Assembly: GCF_003387475.1 (NCBI RefSeq)
Contig: NZ_QUNO01000009.1
Location: forward strand, 248,001 to 312,000
Length of the DNA: 64,000 nt
DNA from: Kutzneria buriramensis
GTDB lineage: Bacteria; Actinomycetota; Actinomycetes; Mycobacteriales; Pseudonocardiaceae
Direction of reading: 5' to 3'
Part shown: positions 44,579-53,073 of the stretch, piece by piece
How the letters are laid out: each line of letters opens with the position of its first letter
How positions within the stretch are numbered: the stretch's first letter is position 1
Notes under the pieces: model-generated
What the model was told of the DNA's origin: nothing
Seen by the model: only the letters and a program-made list of their open reading frames with translations
The model's database searches: none
Program-made: the position numbers and the translations under genes

Positions 44579-46621
44579 CCGGCTCGCCTGCTGCTGGTCG
44601 AACCGCTTGCGGGCAACGGCTTCCCAGATCCCCAGGTCGCCGAACACCCGCGAGCCGTCGGCCAGCACGGGCAGGCCGGCCCAGCTGGCCTTGTCCCGGT
44701 CCCGGTAGTACGGCAGCAGCACGCCGTCGGCGGTCCGCGCCACCAGCTCCAGGTTCCCGAAGGTGCTGGCGATCATCGCGACGGACACCGGCCGCCCCCG
44801 GCCACCGGGCAGCAACCCCGCCTGTCGCCACTCCCCCGCCTCGCGGTGGTAGTGCACGAGCCGGCCGTCGTACGGCACGACCAGGTCGTCCCCGACCAGA
44901 GTGGGGTCTCCGTCCGCCGAGCCGATCAGCGTCAACGATCCGTCCAGCCTACCGAATGCCAGTTCACCGGCGTTCGTCCGGACGGCTAACTCGTCACCCG
45001 AGAGCGCGACACCGGCGGCGGAGATCGGCAGCTCGGCGGCCTTGCGCCAACCGACGGCGAGCCGGCGGTAGTGCGCCAGCGCTTCCCCGCACGGCACCAG
45101 CATGTTCGAACCGTGCACGGCGGGATCGCCGGTGGCATCACCGATCGTCACGGCGTCGCCGGCGCCCAGCCGGTACGTCAGCAACAGCCCGTCGGCCGAC
45201 CGCGCCACCACCTCTACCGCGCCAGGGATCACCGCCACCGCCCCGCCGACCGCCTCGAACGGCAGCGCGCCAACACGACGCCATGGATATCCCCACTGGT
45301 CGTTGAGACGCTCGTAGTGGACCAATGCCGGCCCATCCGGCGCGACCAGAACGAAGTCGCCACGGACCGTCTCGGCTAGAAATCCGCTGCCACGCCCGGC
45401 CGCGAAAGCGGTGCCGACAACCTCTATCGACTCCACCGACGGCCGCCGGCGCTCGATCCGCTCGCCGCCCTTCCACACGCCGACGAGATCGACCAAACAG
45501 GACACATCGGCGGTCGGGTCACCGTCCACCAGCATGAGATCCGCCCGCAGCCCCGCGGCGATGCGCCCACGGTCGACCAGGCCGAAGGCATCCGCCGGCA
45601 CGGAGGTCGCGGCGGCCAACGCCTCGACGCCAGAGAGCCCCGCCTGGACGAGGAGTTCCAGCTCGCGCCACAACGCCACGCCATGCAGGTACATCGTCGG
45701 ATCGGACCCGGCCAGCAGTGGAACGCCCGCCTCCCGGAACGCCCGCACCGCCGCCGCGGCCGCCTCGGTGTCGACCGGCAGGCAGCCGGCGTGCCCGTCG
45801 TACTCGGCGACGGCGAGATCCTCGGGCCGCAGGTACGGGGCGATCCGCGAGTCGGCGGCCAGGCCGCTCCGCCAGGCCGAACCGCCGGAGATCAGCTCGA
45901 ACACGTTCAGCGTCGGCACCACGAACGTGCCCAGCTCCTTGGCCCGCAACGCAATCGACGCATCCGGCACCCGGTCCACGAACACGTGTGCCAGCCCGTC
46001 GACCCCGGCGTCCAAGGCGTCGTGCGCGGCCTGCAGGGTGCCGATGTGCACCATCGTCTTCAGCCCGCGCCGATGCGACTCCGCCACGATCGCCGCCATC
46101 GTCTCCTTGCTGACGAAGGGAAGCGTGTGCCCCGCCGCCGCGCTGAGCAGGTCGCCGTCGTCGTAGCGGATCTTGATGTAGTCGGAGCCGTCGGCGATCC
46201 GCGCCGCCACGAAGCGTTCCGCGTCCTCCGGCCCCGTGACGAACGGAACCGCCGCCCCCGCCGCCGTCGTGCCCCGGCTGCCCGGCGCCTTCGCGGACAC
46301 GCCCGCCGACCGGATGTCCGCGATCGGCTCGCCGGACGACCGCAGCCGCGCGACCTCCGCCGGATCGTCGCCCATGCTGAGCACGGTCGTGGTGCCGAAG
46401 GTGATCGCCTGCCGCAGCGAATCCTCGCCCAGCAGGTGGAAGTGGGCGTCGATCAGACCGGGCAGCAGCGTCATCCGGCCCTCGCCGTCGACGATCTCGG
46501 CCCCGGCCGGCTCGTCCGACCCGATGGTCGTGATCACCCCGTCGGTCACGACGACCGAGCACACCGGCAGGCGCCGCTCCCCGTCGAACACCCGGACCCG
46601 GCGGAAGACAACGGAAGGCAT
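44537..46621 (-). CDS. amidohydrolase fused to a lectin-like propeller region
   Basis: A 694-residue protein. Residues ~1-390 are a metal-dependent amidohydrolase of the imidazolonepropionase/prolidase type (LLPGLIDAHFHLLG HxH motif, TMVHIGTL, GLAHVFVD, LLAGSDPTMY). Residues ~400-680 form a second domain with four repeats around L-x-HY-x-R followed by a Trp (ALVHYERLNDQWGY, ALAHYRRLAVGW, RLVHYHREAGEW, VLLPYYRDRDKASW), resembling sugar-binding propellers of the PLL type. There is no signal peptide. The ATG at 46621 has AAGGAG upstream. The combination suggests a hydrolase aimed at a glycosylated amide, inferred only. Confidence 0.8.
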   Translation of the reverse strand: MPSVVFRRVRVFDGERRLPVCSVVVTDGVITTIGSDEPAGAEIVDGEGRMTLLPGLIDAHFHLLGEDSLRQAITFGTTTVLSMGDDPAEVARLRSSGEPIADIRSAGVSAKAPGSRGTTAAGAAVPFVTGPEDAERFVAARIADGSDYIKIRYDDGDLLSAAAGHTLPFVSKETMAAIVAESHRRGLKTMVHIGTLQAAHDALDAGVDGLAHVFVDRVPDASIALRAKELGTFVVPTLNVFELISGGSAWRSGLAADSRIAPYLRPEDLAVAEYDGHAGCLPVDTEAAAAAVRAFREAGVPLLAGSDPTMYLHGVALWRELELLVQAGLSGVEALAAATSVPADAFGLVDRGRIAAGLRADLMLVDGDPTADVSCLVDLVGVWKGGERIERRRPSVESIEVVGTAFAAGRGSGFLAETVRGDFVLVAPDGPALVHYERLNDQWGYPWRRVGALPFEAVGGAVAVIPGAVEVVARSADGLLLTYRLGAGDAVTIGDATGDPAVHGSNMLVPCGEALAHYRRLAVGWRKAAELPISAAGVALSGDELAVRTNAGELAFGRLDGSLTLIGSADGDPTLVGDDLVVPYDGRLVHYHREAGEWRQAGLLPGGRGRPVSVAMIASTFGNLELVARTADGVLLPYYRDRDKASWAGLPVLADGSRVFGDLGIWEAVARKRFDQQQASRSAAPDAAEKVAQH

Positions 46622-46630
46622 CAAGGCTCC

Positions 46631-47818
46631 TTAGAAGCTCACCGGCAGGCTGGTGAGGTTGCGGATCACCGATCCGGTCGTGGTCAACGACGACTCGGGC
46701 ACCGCCAGCCGCAGCACGCCGAACCGCGCGAACAGCGCTCCCAGGGCGATCTCCAGCTCGGCCCGGGCGAGCTGGGCGCCGATGCAGTAGTGCGCGCCGG
46801 CCCCGAACGCCAGGTTCGGCTCCGTCCGAGCGGGCCGGAACTCGTCGGGGTCGGTGAACACACCCGGATCCCGGTTCGCGCCGACCGTCGACGGCAGCAC
46901 GGCCTCGCCGGCGCGGATCAGCACCCCGCCGAGCTCCACGTCCTCAGTCACCACCCGCAGATTGCCGCCGGTCACCGGCGCCGCCGAGAACCGCAGCACC
47001 TCCTGCGCGGTCTCGCGGATCAGCTCCGGCCGCGCCACCAACTCGGCCATCCGGTCCGGGTTTCGCAGCAACGTCAGCACGCCGCTGGTGATCGCGCTGG
47101 CCGTGGTGTGGTAGCCGGCGATCAACAGGGTCGCGCCGAACACCACCAGCTCCTCGTCGCTCAGCGCCCCGTCGATGTCCCGGGCGTTGACCAGGTCGGT
47201 GAGCAGGTCGTCGGTGGTGGCCCCGTGCTTGTGCGCCACCAGCCCGGCCAGATAGCGGTTCAGCGAGCTCCGGGCGTCCCGAATGGACTCCGGCGAGTGC
47301 CCGGACAGGCTCAGCATCACGTCCGTCCACCGCCCGAAGCGGGCCCGGTCCTCGAACGGCACGCCCAGCAGCTCGCAGATCACCGCGATCGGCAGCGGCA
47401 GCGCCAGCGCCGACACGATGTCCACGGGGGACTCGGCGACCTGATCGAGCAGATCGTCGGTCACGCGCTGGATGTACGGCCGCAGCGAGGCGACGCGGCG
47501 CGCGGTGAAGGCGCGGATCACCAGGCGGTGCAAGCGGGTGTGCTGCGGCGGGTCCATCGCCAGGATCGTCGAGCGGTCCGGCGGCAGCGGCCGCATGCGC
47601 GGCGCGCCCTCCCGGCACGCGGCCGCCCGGCTGAACCTGTTGTCCGTCAACACGGTCCGCACCTCGTCGTGCCCGATGACCAGCCACGCCTCGTCGCCGG
47701 TGGGCAGCCGCACGCGGCACACCGGCCGCCGGTCGGGCGTGCCCGCCATCAGGTCCGGCACGCCCAGCACGCGGTCGGTCGGCACCGGGAAGTCCACCAC
47801 CACATCGGTCTCGGCCAT
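46631..47818 (-). CDS. cytochrome P450 with His in the I-helix motif
   Basis: A 395-residue P450 with heme loop [19 protein letters not shown] and ExxR in QEVLRFSA. The I-helix is [13 protein letters not shown], where His takes the place of the usual Glu/Asp before the Thr pair. It is 9 bp upstream of the amidohydrolase gene on the same strand, so the two are probably co-transcribed. A tailoring oxidation is likely. Confidence 0.92.
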   Translation of the reverse strand: MAETDVVVDFPVPTDRVLGVPDLMAGTPDRRPVCRVRLPTGDEAWLVIGHDEVRTVLTDNRFSRAAACREGAPRMRPLPPDRSTILAMDPPQHTRLHRLVIRAFTARRVASLRPYIQRVTDDLLDQVAESPVDIVSALALPLPIAVICELLGVPFEDRARFGRWTDVMLSLSGHSPESIRDARSSLNRYLAGLVAHKHGATTDDLLTDLVNARDIDGALSDEELVVFGATLLIAGYHTTASAITSGVLTLLRNPDRMAELVARPELIRETAQEVLRFSAAPVTGGNLRVVTEDVELGGVLIRAGEAVLPSTVGANRDPGVFTDPDEFRPARTEPNLAFGAGAHYCIGAQLARAELEIALGALFARFGVLRLAVPESSLTTTGSVIRNLTSLPVSF

Positions 47819-47841
47819 GCCGGCGATGCTGCCGGCCGCCG

Positions 47842-47870
47842 CTGGTAACGCGCTGGACGCCCGGTGTCCA
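47842..47870 (+). promoter_or_regulatory. SARP-type triple direct repeat
   Basis: Heptamers CTGGTAA, CTGGACG and GTGTCCA start at 47842, 47853 and 47864, an exact 11-bp period, 71 bp upstream of the 3-dehydratase start and oriented toward it. Confidence 0.55.
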
Positions 47871-47940
47871 CGGTCCTTCGATCCGCCTTCCAGGCCCGGG
47901 CCGCAGACTCGCTGCCGTCGACTTGCGGAGGCGAGGATCC

Positions 47941-49278
47941 ATGGCGCAGCAGGCCAGAGAGCTGCTCATCGAGCAAGTGCGGGACTATCACCGGCGGCGC
48001 GCCGGCGACACCGGCTTCGAGCCGGGCGTGACGTGGATCAAGTCCACCGGGGCCGTGCTCGACGACGACGACGTCGCCGCGCTCGTGGGCGCCGCGATGG
48101 ACCTGCGGATCGCGGCGGGCCCGAGCGCGCGCACGTTCGAGTCGAGATTCGCGAAGCTGCTGGGCGCGCGCAAGGCGCACCTGTGCAACTCGGGGTCGTC
48201 GGCCAACCTGCTGGCGCTCAGCGCCCTGACCGCGCCGGCGGTGGGCCGCCGGCGGCTCCAGCCGGGCGACGAGGTGATCACGGTGGCGACCGGGTTCCCC
48301 ACCACGGTCAACCCCATCCTGCAGAACGGCCTGGTGCCGGTGTTCGTGGACGTGCAGCTGGGCACCTACAACGTGCAGCCGGAACTGCTCGAGGGAGCGC
48401 TCTCCAACCGCACGAAGGCCGTGGTGCTGGCGCACGCGCTGGGCAACCCGTTCGACGTCGCCGCGGTGAAGGCGTTCTGCGACGAGCACGGGCTCTGGCT
48501 GATCGAGGACAACTGCGACGCCGTCGGCAGCACGTACGACGGCCAGGTCACGGGCACCTTCGGCGACCTGTCCACGGTCAGCTTCTACCCGGCCCACCAC
48601 CTCACCATGGGCGAGGGCGGCTGCGTGGTGACCAACAGCCTGCTGCTGGCCCGGCTGGTGGAGACGTTCCGGGACTGGGGCCGGGACTGCTGGTGCGAGC
48701 CGGGCGAGGACGACAAGTGCCTCAAGCGGTTCGACTGGCAGCTGGGCGGCCTGCCGCACGGCTACGACCACAAGTACACGTTCTCCGAGGTCGGCTACAA
48801 CCTGAAGACCACCGACCTCCAGGCGTCGCTGGGCCTGAGCCAGCTGGACAAGCTGCCGGCGTTCGGCGCGGCCCGGCGGCGCAACTGGGACCGACTGCGG
48901 AGAGCGCTATCCGACGTGGACGGCATCCTGTTGCCCGAGGCCACGCCCCGCAGCGACCCGAGCTGGTTCGGTTTCGCCATCACGGTGCTGCCCGACGCCG
49001 GTTTCACCCGCGACGAGTTCACCGCGCACCTGGAATCGCGGCGGATCGGCACCCGGCTGTTGTTCGCCGGCAACCTCACCCGCCAGCCCGCCTACCGGGG
49101 CAAGAACTGGCGGGTCGCCGGCGCGCTGGCCAACAGCGACATCGTCACCGAGCGGACCTGCTGGATCGGCGTGTTCCCGGGCATCACCGACGAGATGATC
49201 GACTACATGGCGGCGACCATCCGGGAGTTCGCCGCCGACCGGCAGCGGATCGGCGCCGGCGTGCCCGTGGCCACATGA
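47941..49278 (+). CDS. NDP-4-keto-6-deoxyhexose 3-dehydratase (E1/SpnQ-like, iron-sulfur PMP enzyme)
   Basis: A 445-residue DegT-fold enzyme in which the PLP Lys is replaced by His ([11 protein letters not shown], His219/220). Cys192, 250, 252 and 260 fit the C-x57-C-x-C-x7-C [2Fe-2S] motif of E1. It removes the C3 hydroxyl of the sugar by a PMP-dependent radical route and needs an electron donor, which is not encoded in the window. GGAGGCGAGGATCC precedes the ATG. With the 2,3-dehydratase it leads to 2,3,6-trideoxy sugars. Confidence 0.93.
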   Translation: MAQQARELLIEQVRDYHRRRAGDTGFEPGVTWIKSTGAVLDDDDVAALVGAAMDLRIAAGPSARTFESRFAKLLGARKAHLCNSGSSANLLALSALTAPAVGRRRLQPGDEVITVATGFPTTVNPILQNGLVPVFVDVQLGTYNVQPELLEGALSNRTKAVVLAHALGNPFDVAAVKAFCDEHGLWLIEDNCDAVGSTYDGQVTGTFGDLSTVSFYPAHHLTMGEGGCVVTNSLLLARLVETFRDWGRDCWCEPGEDDKCLKRFDWQLGGLPHGYDHKYTFSEVGYNLKTTDLQASLGLSQLDKLPAFGAARRRNWDRLRRALSDVDGILLPEATPRSDPSWFGFAITVLPDAGFTRDEFTAHLESRRIGTRLLFAGNLTRQPAYRGKNWRVAGALANSDIVTERTCWIGVFPGITDEMIDYMAATIREFAADRQRIGAGVPVAT

Positions 49279-49367
49279 CAAACGTCATCAGGATGTGCGT
49301 ACGGCATTCACTACTGACCGGCACGCGGCCTGACTAGCGTTGGTGTCACGACGAAGGAGGACGTGAA

Positions 49368-49559
49368 ATGGCTAAGGACGAGAAGATCGACCGTCGCGGC
49401 CGCGAATCGGCCGTCAACTCCGCGGTCGGCGGCCTGCTGTCGTGGGTGGCCGGCAAGGACTCCGTCAAGCGCGGCACCTCCCCCGCCGACGGCGCCGCCG
49501 GCGAGCTGCTGTCGTGGATCACCGGCAAGGGCGGCAAGAAGGACAAGCGCGTGCGCTGA
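49368..49559 (+). CDS. 63-residue basic protein with internal duplication
   Basis: A Lys/Arg-rich small protein with two copies of a LLSW-x-x-GK element (GGLLSWVAGKD and GELLSWITGKGG), suggesting two short amphipathic helices. GAAGGAGG lies about 8 bp upstream of the ATG, strong evidence for translation. A 17-bp hairpin follows. I do not recognise the family; a small DNA- or membrane-associating protein is conceivable. Confidence 0.65.
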   Translation: MAKDEKIDRRGRESAVNSAVGGLLSWVAGKDSVKRGTSPADGAAGELLSWITGKGGKKDKRVR

Positions 49560-49606
49560 CTTCCGCCTCGACGGCCACGGCACTCCCCCTCACCGACCGT
49601 GGCCCG

Positions 49607-49642
49607 AGCGACCGGCCTCCGGCTCGCCGGAGGCCGGTCGCT
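49607..49642 (+). terminator. 17-bp perfect hairpin
   Basis: A 17-bp perfect inverted repeat with a 2-nt loop between the 63-residue gene and the membrane-protein gene. It probably terminates the small gene, and because it ends only about 20 bp before the next start it may also attenuate it. Confidence 0.75.
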
Positions 49643-49662
49643 TGCCGGAAGGAAGTTCTCCG

Positions 49663-50634
49663 ATGCGCAGGTTCGCGCCCGCGGTCGTGCTGTCCGTGCT
49701 CGCCCCGGTGATCGCCGAGTACGTCTCCGGCGACATCGCGCTGGACGCTTTCCCGGCGCTGCTGGGATTCGTCTGCCTGAACGGATGTTGGGCCGTGCTG
49801 GCCCGGGAACTGGTGGTGCGCCGCGGCGGCGGTTGGCCGGGGCTGGTGTTCCTGGCGCTGGCGATCGGCGTGGTCGAGGAGGGGCTGCTCGACCAGTCCC
49901 TGTTCAACCCGCACTTCGCGGGGTCACCGCAGTGGCTCGCCTACGGTTTCGTGCCGGCGCTGGGCACGTCGCCGATCGTGGTGGTGTTCATGGTGGTGCT
50001 GGACGCCGTGTGGAGCGTGCTGGTTCCCGTGGCGTTGACGGAAACCCTGTTCCCGCACCGTCGGGCGAAGCCCTGGCTGGGCCGCACGGGCCTGCTGCTG
50101 GTCGGCATCGCGTTCCTGCTCGGCGCCGCGGCGACATGGATGATCAACTACCGGATCGCCGGCTTCCGGGCGTCGCCGGGACAGCTGGAAGCCGCCGTCG
50201 TCACCGCGATCGTGTTGGTGGCGCTGGGTGCGCGGCCGTCACCGGAGCCACTGCCGTCGGAACGGTTGGCCCCCAGTGCCTTCACGGTCGGCGTTACGGC
50301 TTTCCTCGCCTCGAGCGCGTTCCAGGTGCTGAAGCTGATCACGGATCCGCCGGCCTGGATCGTCCTACTGGGAATGCTGGCGCTGCTGGCCGGTTCGCTG
50401 GTGTTGTTCTCGCGATGGGCTCGCCGCCCGGGTTGGGGTGAGCGGCACCGGTTCGCGCTGCCGGCCGGCGCGGTGGTGACGTACTGCTGGTTCGGGCCGA
50501 TGTTGATGCTGTACAAGGGAAACATGGGCCACGTGGCCGAGCAGCTGGTGCTGGTCGCCGTGACCCTGCTGACCATGGGGGCGCTGGCCAGCAGGGTTCG
50601 GCACGGGTGTCAGCTCAGCGACACCAGGCCCTGA
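49663..50634 (+). CDS. polytopic membrane protein of unknown function
   Basis: A 323-residue protein with about eight or nine hydrophobic segments. An acidic EEG pair in a membrane context (GVVEEGLLDQSLFNPHF) is the only conspicuous polar motif and vaguely recalls CPBP-type membrane proteases, but the full motif is absent. GGAAGGAAG precedes the ATG. It is convergent with the SARP gene, overlapping by 25 bp. Confidence 0.7.
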   Translation: MRRFAPAVVLSVLAPVIAEYVSGDIALDAFPALLGFVCLNGCWAVLARELVVRRGGGWPGLVFLALAIGVVEEGLLDQSLFNPHFAGSPQWLAYGFVPALGTSPIVVVFMVVLDAVWSVLVPVALTETLFPHRRAKPWLGRTGLLLVGIAFLLGAAATWMINYRIAGFRASPGQLEAAVVTAIVLVALGARPSPEPLPSERLAPSAFTVGVTAFLASSAFQVLKLITDPPAWIVLLGMLALLAGSLVLFSRWARRPGWGERHRFALPAGAVVTYCWFGPMLMLYKGNMGHVAEQLVLVAVTLLTMGALASRVRHGCQLSDTRP

Positions 50635-52427
50635 TCGGCCGTCTGTGCCTCGTAGCACTCGCGGGCGAAGGACCGCACCAGCTCGTGCTGCACGTAGACG
50701 GGATCCTCGTGATCGCCGTCGAGACGACGCAGCAGGCTCTGACCGACCAGCTCCCGCATCGCCATCTCGACCTCCCAGTCCGCGCAGGTGAGCAGCTGGC
50801 AGGCGTGGCTGGTGGCGAAGCGGGCGGGCAGCAGACCCAGCGACCGGAACGTGCTGCGGCCGACCTCGGTGAGCCGGTCGTAGTGGCTGGCCAGCCGCTG
50901 CCGGATCTCGTCCGCCTGAAGGACTTCGAGCAGGCGGCCGGCCTGCTCGGCCCGGTCGGCGAGGGTGGTGACGGCGTGCGGACCGGACATCGCCAACCGC
51001 GAGCCCACGCAGCGAATCGCCAGCGGCAACCGTCCACACAGCATCGCCAGGCGTTCCGGCGCGCGGTCGCCGGGCGTCCGGTCCAGGCCCATGGTGCGGC
51101 ACAGGAGCTTGACCGCGTCCTCCATCGGCAGCGGCGCGAGGTCGATCTGGACGGTGCCGCCCAGGCCGGTCAGGCGGCCCCGGCTGGTGATGACGACGGC
51201 GCTGCGGGAGTTGGCCGGCAGCAGGGGCATCACCTGCGCCGCCGACGCGGCATCGTCCAACAGCACCAGCACCGGGTTGGCGGCACTCCACGACCGGAAC
51301 AGCTTCGCGCGTTCCTCCACCGAGGCCGGCACCCGGTCCATCGGGAAGCCGGTGGCGTGCAGGAACTCGCCGAGCACCTCGCCCGGCTCGCGCGGCGTCG
51401 CCGTGCTGCCGCGCAGGTTGGCGACGAGCTGCCCGCCGGGGAAGTGGTCGGCGGCGCGGTGCGCGGCCTCCACCGCGAGCTCGGTCTTGCCGACGCCGGC
51501 CATGCCGGCGATCCGCACCATGCGGACGGCGCTGCGGCGATCGCCCGCCTCGGTGAGCAGACGCTCCATGAGGGACAGTTCCGGGCCGCGGCCGGTGAAC
51601 TCGAAGATCGTCGGCGGCAGCTGGGCGGGGCTGCACAGCGGCGCGGTCCGCGCCGGCGCCTGGGGACGGCGGTCGAGCGCCGGATCCGAGTTGATCATCG
51701 CCCGTTGCAGCTGGCGCAGCGCCGGCGAGGGCTCCAGGCCCAGCTCGTCGATCATGTTCTCGCGCAGCCGGCGGTACACCTCCAGCGCCTCGAAGCAGCG
51801 GCCCGACCGGTAGAGGGCGAGCATCAGGCTGGAGTGGAATCCCTCGTGGAACAGGTGGATCGCGGTCAGCTCGCGCAGCTTGCTGACCAGTTCCGCGTGC
51901 CGGCCCAGCTTCAGGTCCGCCTCGACGCGCAGCTGCACGGCCCGCAGCCGCTGCTCCTCCAGCAGGTGCGCGTAGGCCGTCAGCGCCTCGCCGAGTTCGA
52001 CGTCGGCCAGCGTCGGGCCCCGCCACAGGTCCAGCGCCTCACTGAGCACATCGGACGCCTGCTGCGGGTCGGTGTCCATAATGTCCTCGGCGCGGCGCAG
52101 CAGCCGCTCGAACACGTGCAGATCGATGGCGTCCGCCGGAATGTTCACCTGGTAGCCACCCGGCTTGGTGAGCAGGTAGCCGCCCGCGCCGTCGCAGTCC
52201 CGGAACGGGCCGAGCTTGCGCAGCTTGTAGATGTAGGTCTGGAGCGTGGCCGCGGCGCTGACCGGCGGATTGCCGCGCCACAGCTCATCGATGAACTCGT
52301 TGGTGCGGACCAGGCGGTTGGCGTGCAGCACCAGCAGTGCCAGCACCTCGCGTAGTTTCGGCGCGGACGGCGTGAGGTCGACGGCGCCGTCGGTGACCTC
52401 GATCGGGCCTAACACACGGAAGAACAC
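50610..52427 (-). CDS. SARP-family pathway regulator (AfsR-like, with NB-ARC domain)
   Basis: A 605-residue regulator: N-terminal OmpR-like winged helix (residues ~1-95, VLGPIEVTDG, TLQTYIYKLRKLG), bacterial transcriptional activation domain (~100-245), then an NB-ARC ATPase (P-loop GMAGVGKTE near 310, LVLLDDAAS near 386). The GTG at 52427 is chosen because it starts directly at the winged helix. Codon 6 is TTA (52410-52412), implying control by the bldA leucyl-tRNA. It is the likely activator of the cluster, binding the 11-bp-period repeats. Confidence 0.92.
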   Translation of the reverse strand: MFFRVLGPIEVTDGAVDLTPSAPKLREVLALLVLHANRLVRTNEFIDELWRGNPPVSAAATLQTYIYKLRKLGPFRDCDGAGGYLLTKPGGYQVNIPADAIDLHVFERLLRRAEDIMDTDPQQASDVLSEALDLWRGPTLADVELGEALTAYAHLLEEQRLRAVQLRVEADLKLGRHAELVSKLRELTAIHLFHEGFHSSLMLALYRSGRCFEALEVYRRLRENMIDELGLEPSPALRQLQRAMINSDPALDRRPQAPARTAPLCSPAQLPPTIFEFTGRGPELSLMERLLTEAGDRRSAVRMVRIAGMAGVGKTELAVEAAHRAADHFPGGQLVANLRGSTATPREPGEVLGEFLHATGFPMDRVPASVEERAKLFRSWSAANPVLVLLDDAASAAQVMPLLPANSRSAVVITSRGRLTGLGGTVQIDLAPLPMEDAVKLLCRTMGLDRTPGDRAPERLAMLCGRLPLAIRCVGSRLAMSGPHAVTTLADRAEQAGRLLEVLQADEIRQRLASHYDRLTEVGRSTFRSLGLLPARFATSHACQLLTCADWEVEMAMRELVGQSLLRRLDGDHEDPVYVQHELVRSFARECYEAQTADQGLVSLS

Positions 52428-52639
52428 AAGCGCCCCCAGGACGATTCGCTCATGAGCCCGTCGCCGGCGAGGCTTCCCCCCATCGCCGGCCACGGGAAGT
52501 TGGGTGACGGGCGCGGCGGCCCGCCGATCTGTCGTCGACCGGAAAACCGGCCCCCGACCGTTCGTTCCGACCGTCCCGGATTGCCTCGATCCGAGCCCCG
52601 AAACGAATAACCAATCCATTTACCCGTTAATAGCTCGAT

Positions 52640-52667
52640 ACGCTAGCACCGCGCCGACCACTGTCAA
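52640..52667 (-). promoter_or_regulatory. promoter for the SARP gene
   Basis: On the minus strand TTGACA (52667-52662) and TAGCGT (52645-52640) are separated by 16 bp, a close match to the vegetative consensus within an unusually AT-rich patch. It would give a leader of about 200 nt before the SARP start. Confidence 0.5.
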
Positions 52668-52837
52668 GAACTCCGGGGATTTGGTCCCCGTTCCGACGTG
52701 ACCACCGCCGACCGTAATGCGTCCAGCACGCGCTGCGAGCAGTATTCGACGGGGGCTCCGCACTCGTCGCAGCGGACCACACCGTGACCCGCCCAAACCG
52801 GACACAAGAGGCTCAACAGGTCGATAAAACCGAGCAT
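52664..52837 (-). CDS. 57-residue protein with CxxC motif
   Basis: A small protein with a hydrophobic N-terminus (MLGFIDLLSLLCPVWAGHG) and RCDECGAPVEYC, a possible zinc-binding knuckle. The ATG at 52837 has GGAGGT 9 bp upstream; an ATG six codons earlier is an alternative. It lies directly upstream of the SARP promoter. Function unknown. Confidence 0.45.
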   Translation of the reverse strand: MLGFIDLLSLLCPVWAGHGVVRCDECGAPVEYCSQRVLDALRSAVVTSERGPNPRSS

Positions 52838-53073
52838 TTCGGACACACCTCCCATGTGACATGCGGGTTCCCGACGGGCCGGATGCTAGGAATGGACGCT
52901 GGAAGACCGCTGGCGGCGCGCTGGTTGTTCACCCACGCGGAAGACCCGTGACTTCTCCCGCCCGACCGGTAACGAGTCCGTCACGACGACACCGACGGTA
53001 GAACGGTCACGGGTATCCGAATCATCTTCACGAGTCACGGACTAACGGGACGTGAATTGCCAGGAACCGATTA

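Noticed and set aside
7723-52427. Assigning the cluster to a named compound
   Set aside because: The gene content resembles parts of tetracenomycin, pradimicin and forosamine pathways, but I could not match the whole set to one known product without a database search.
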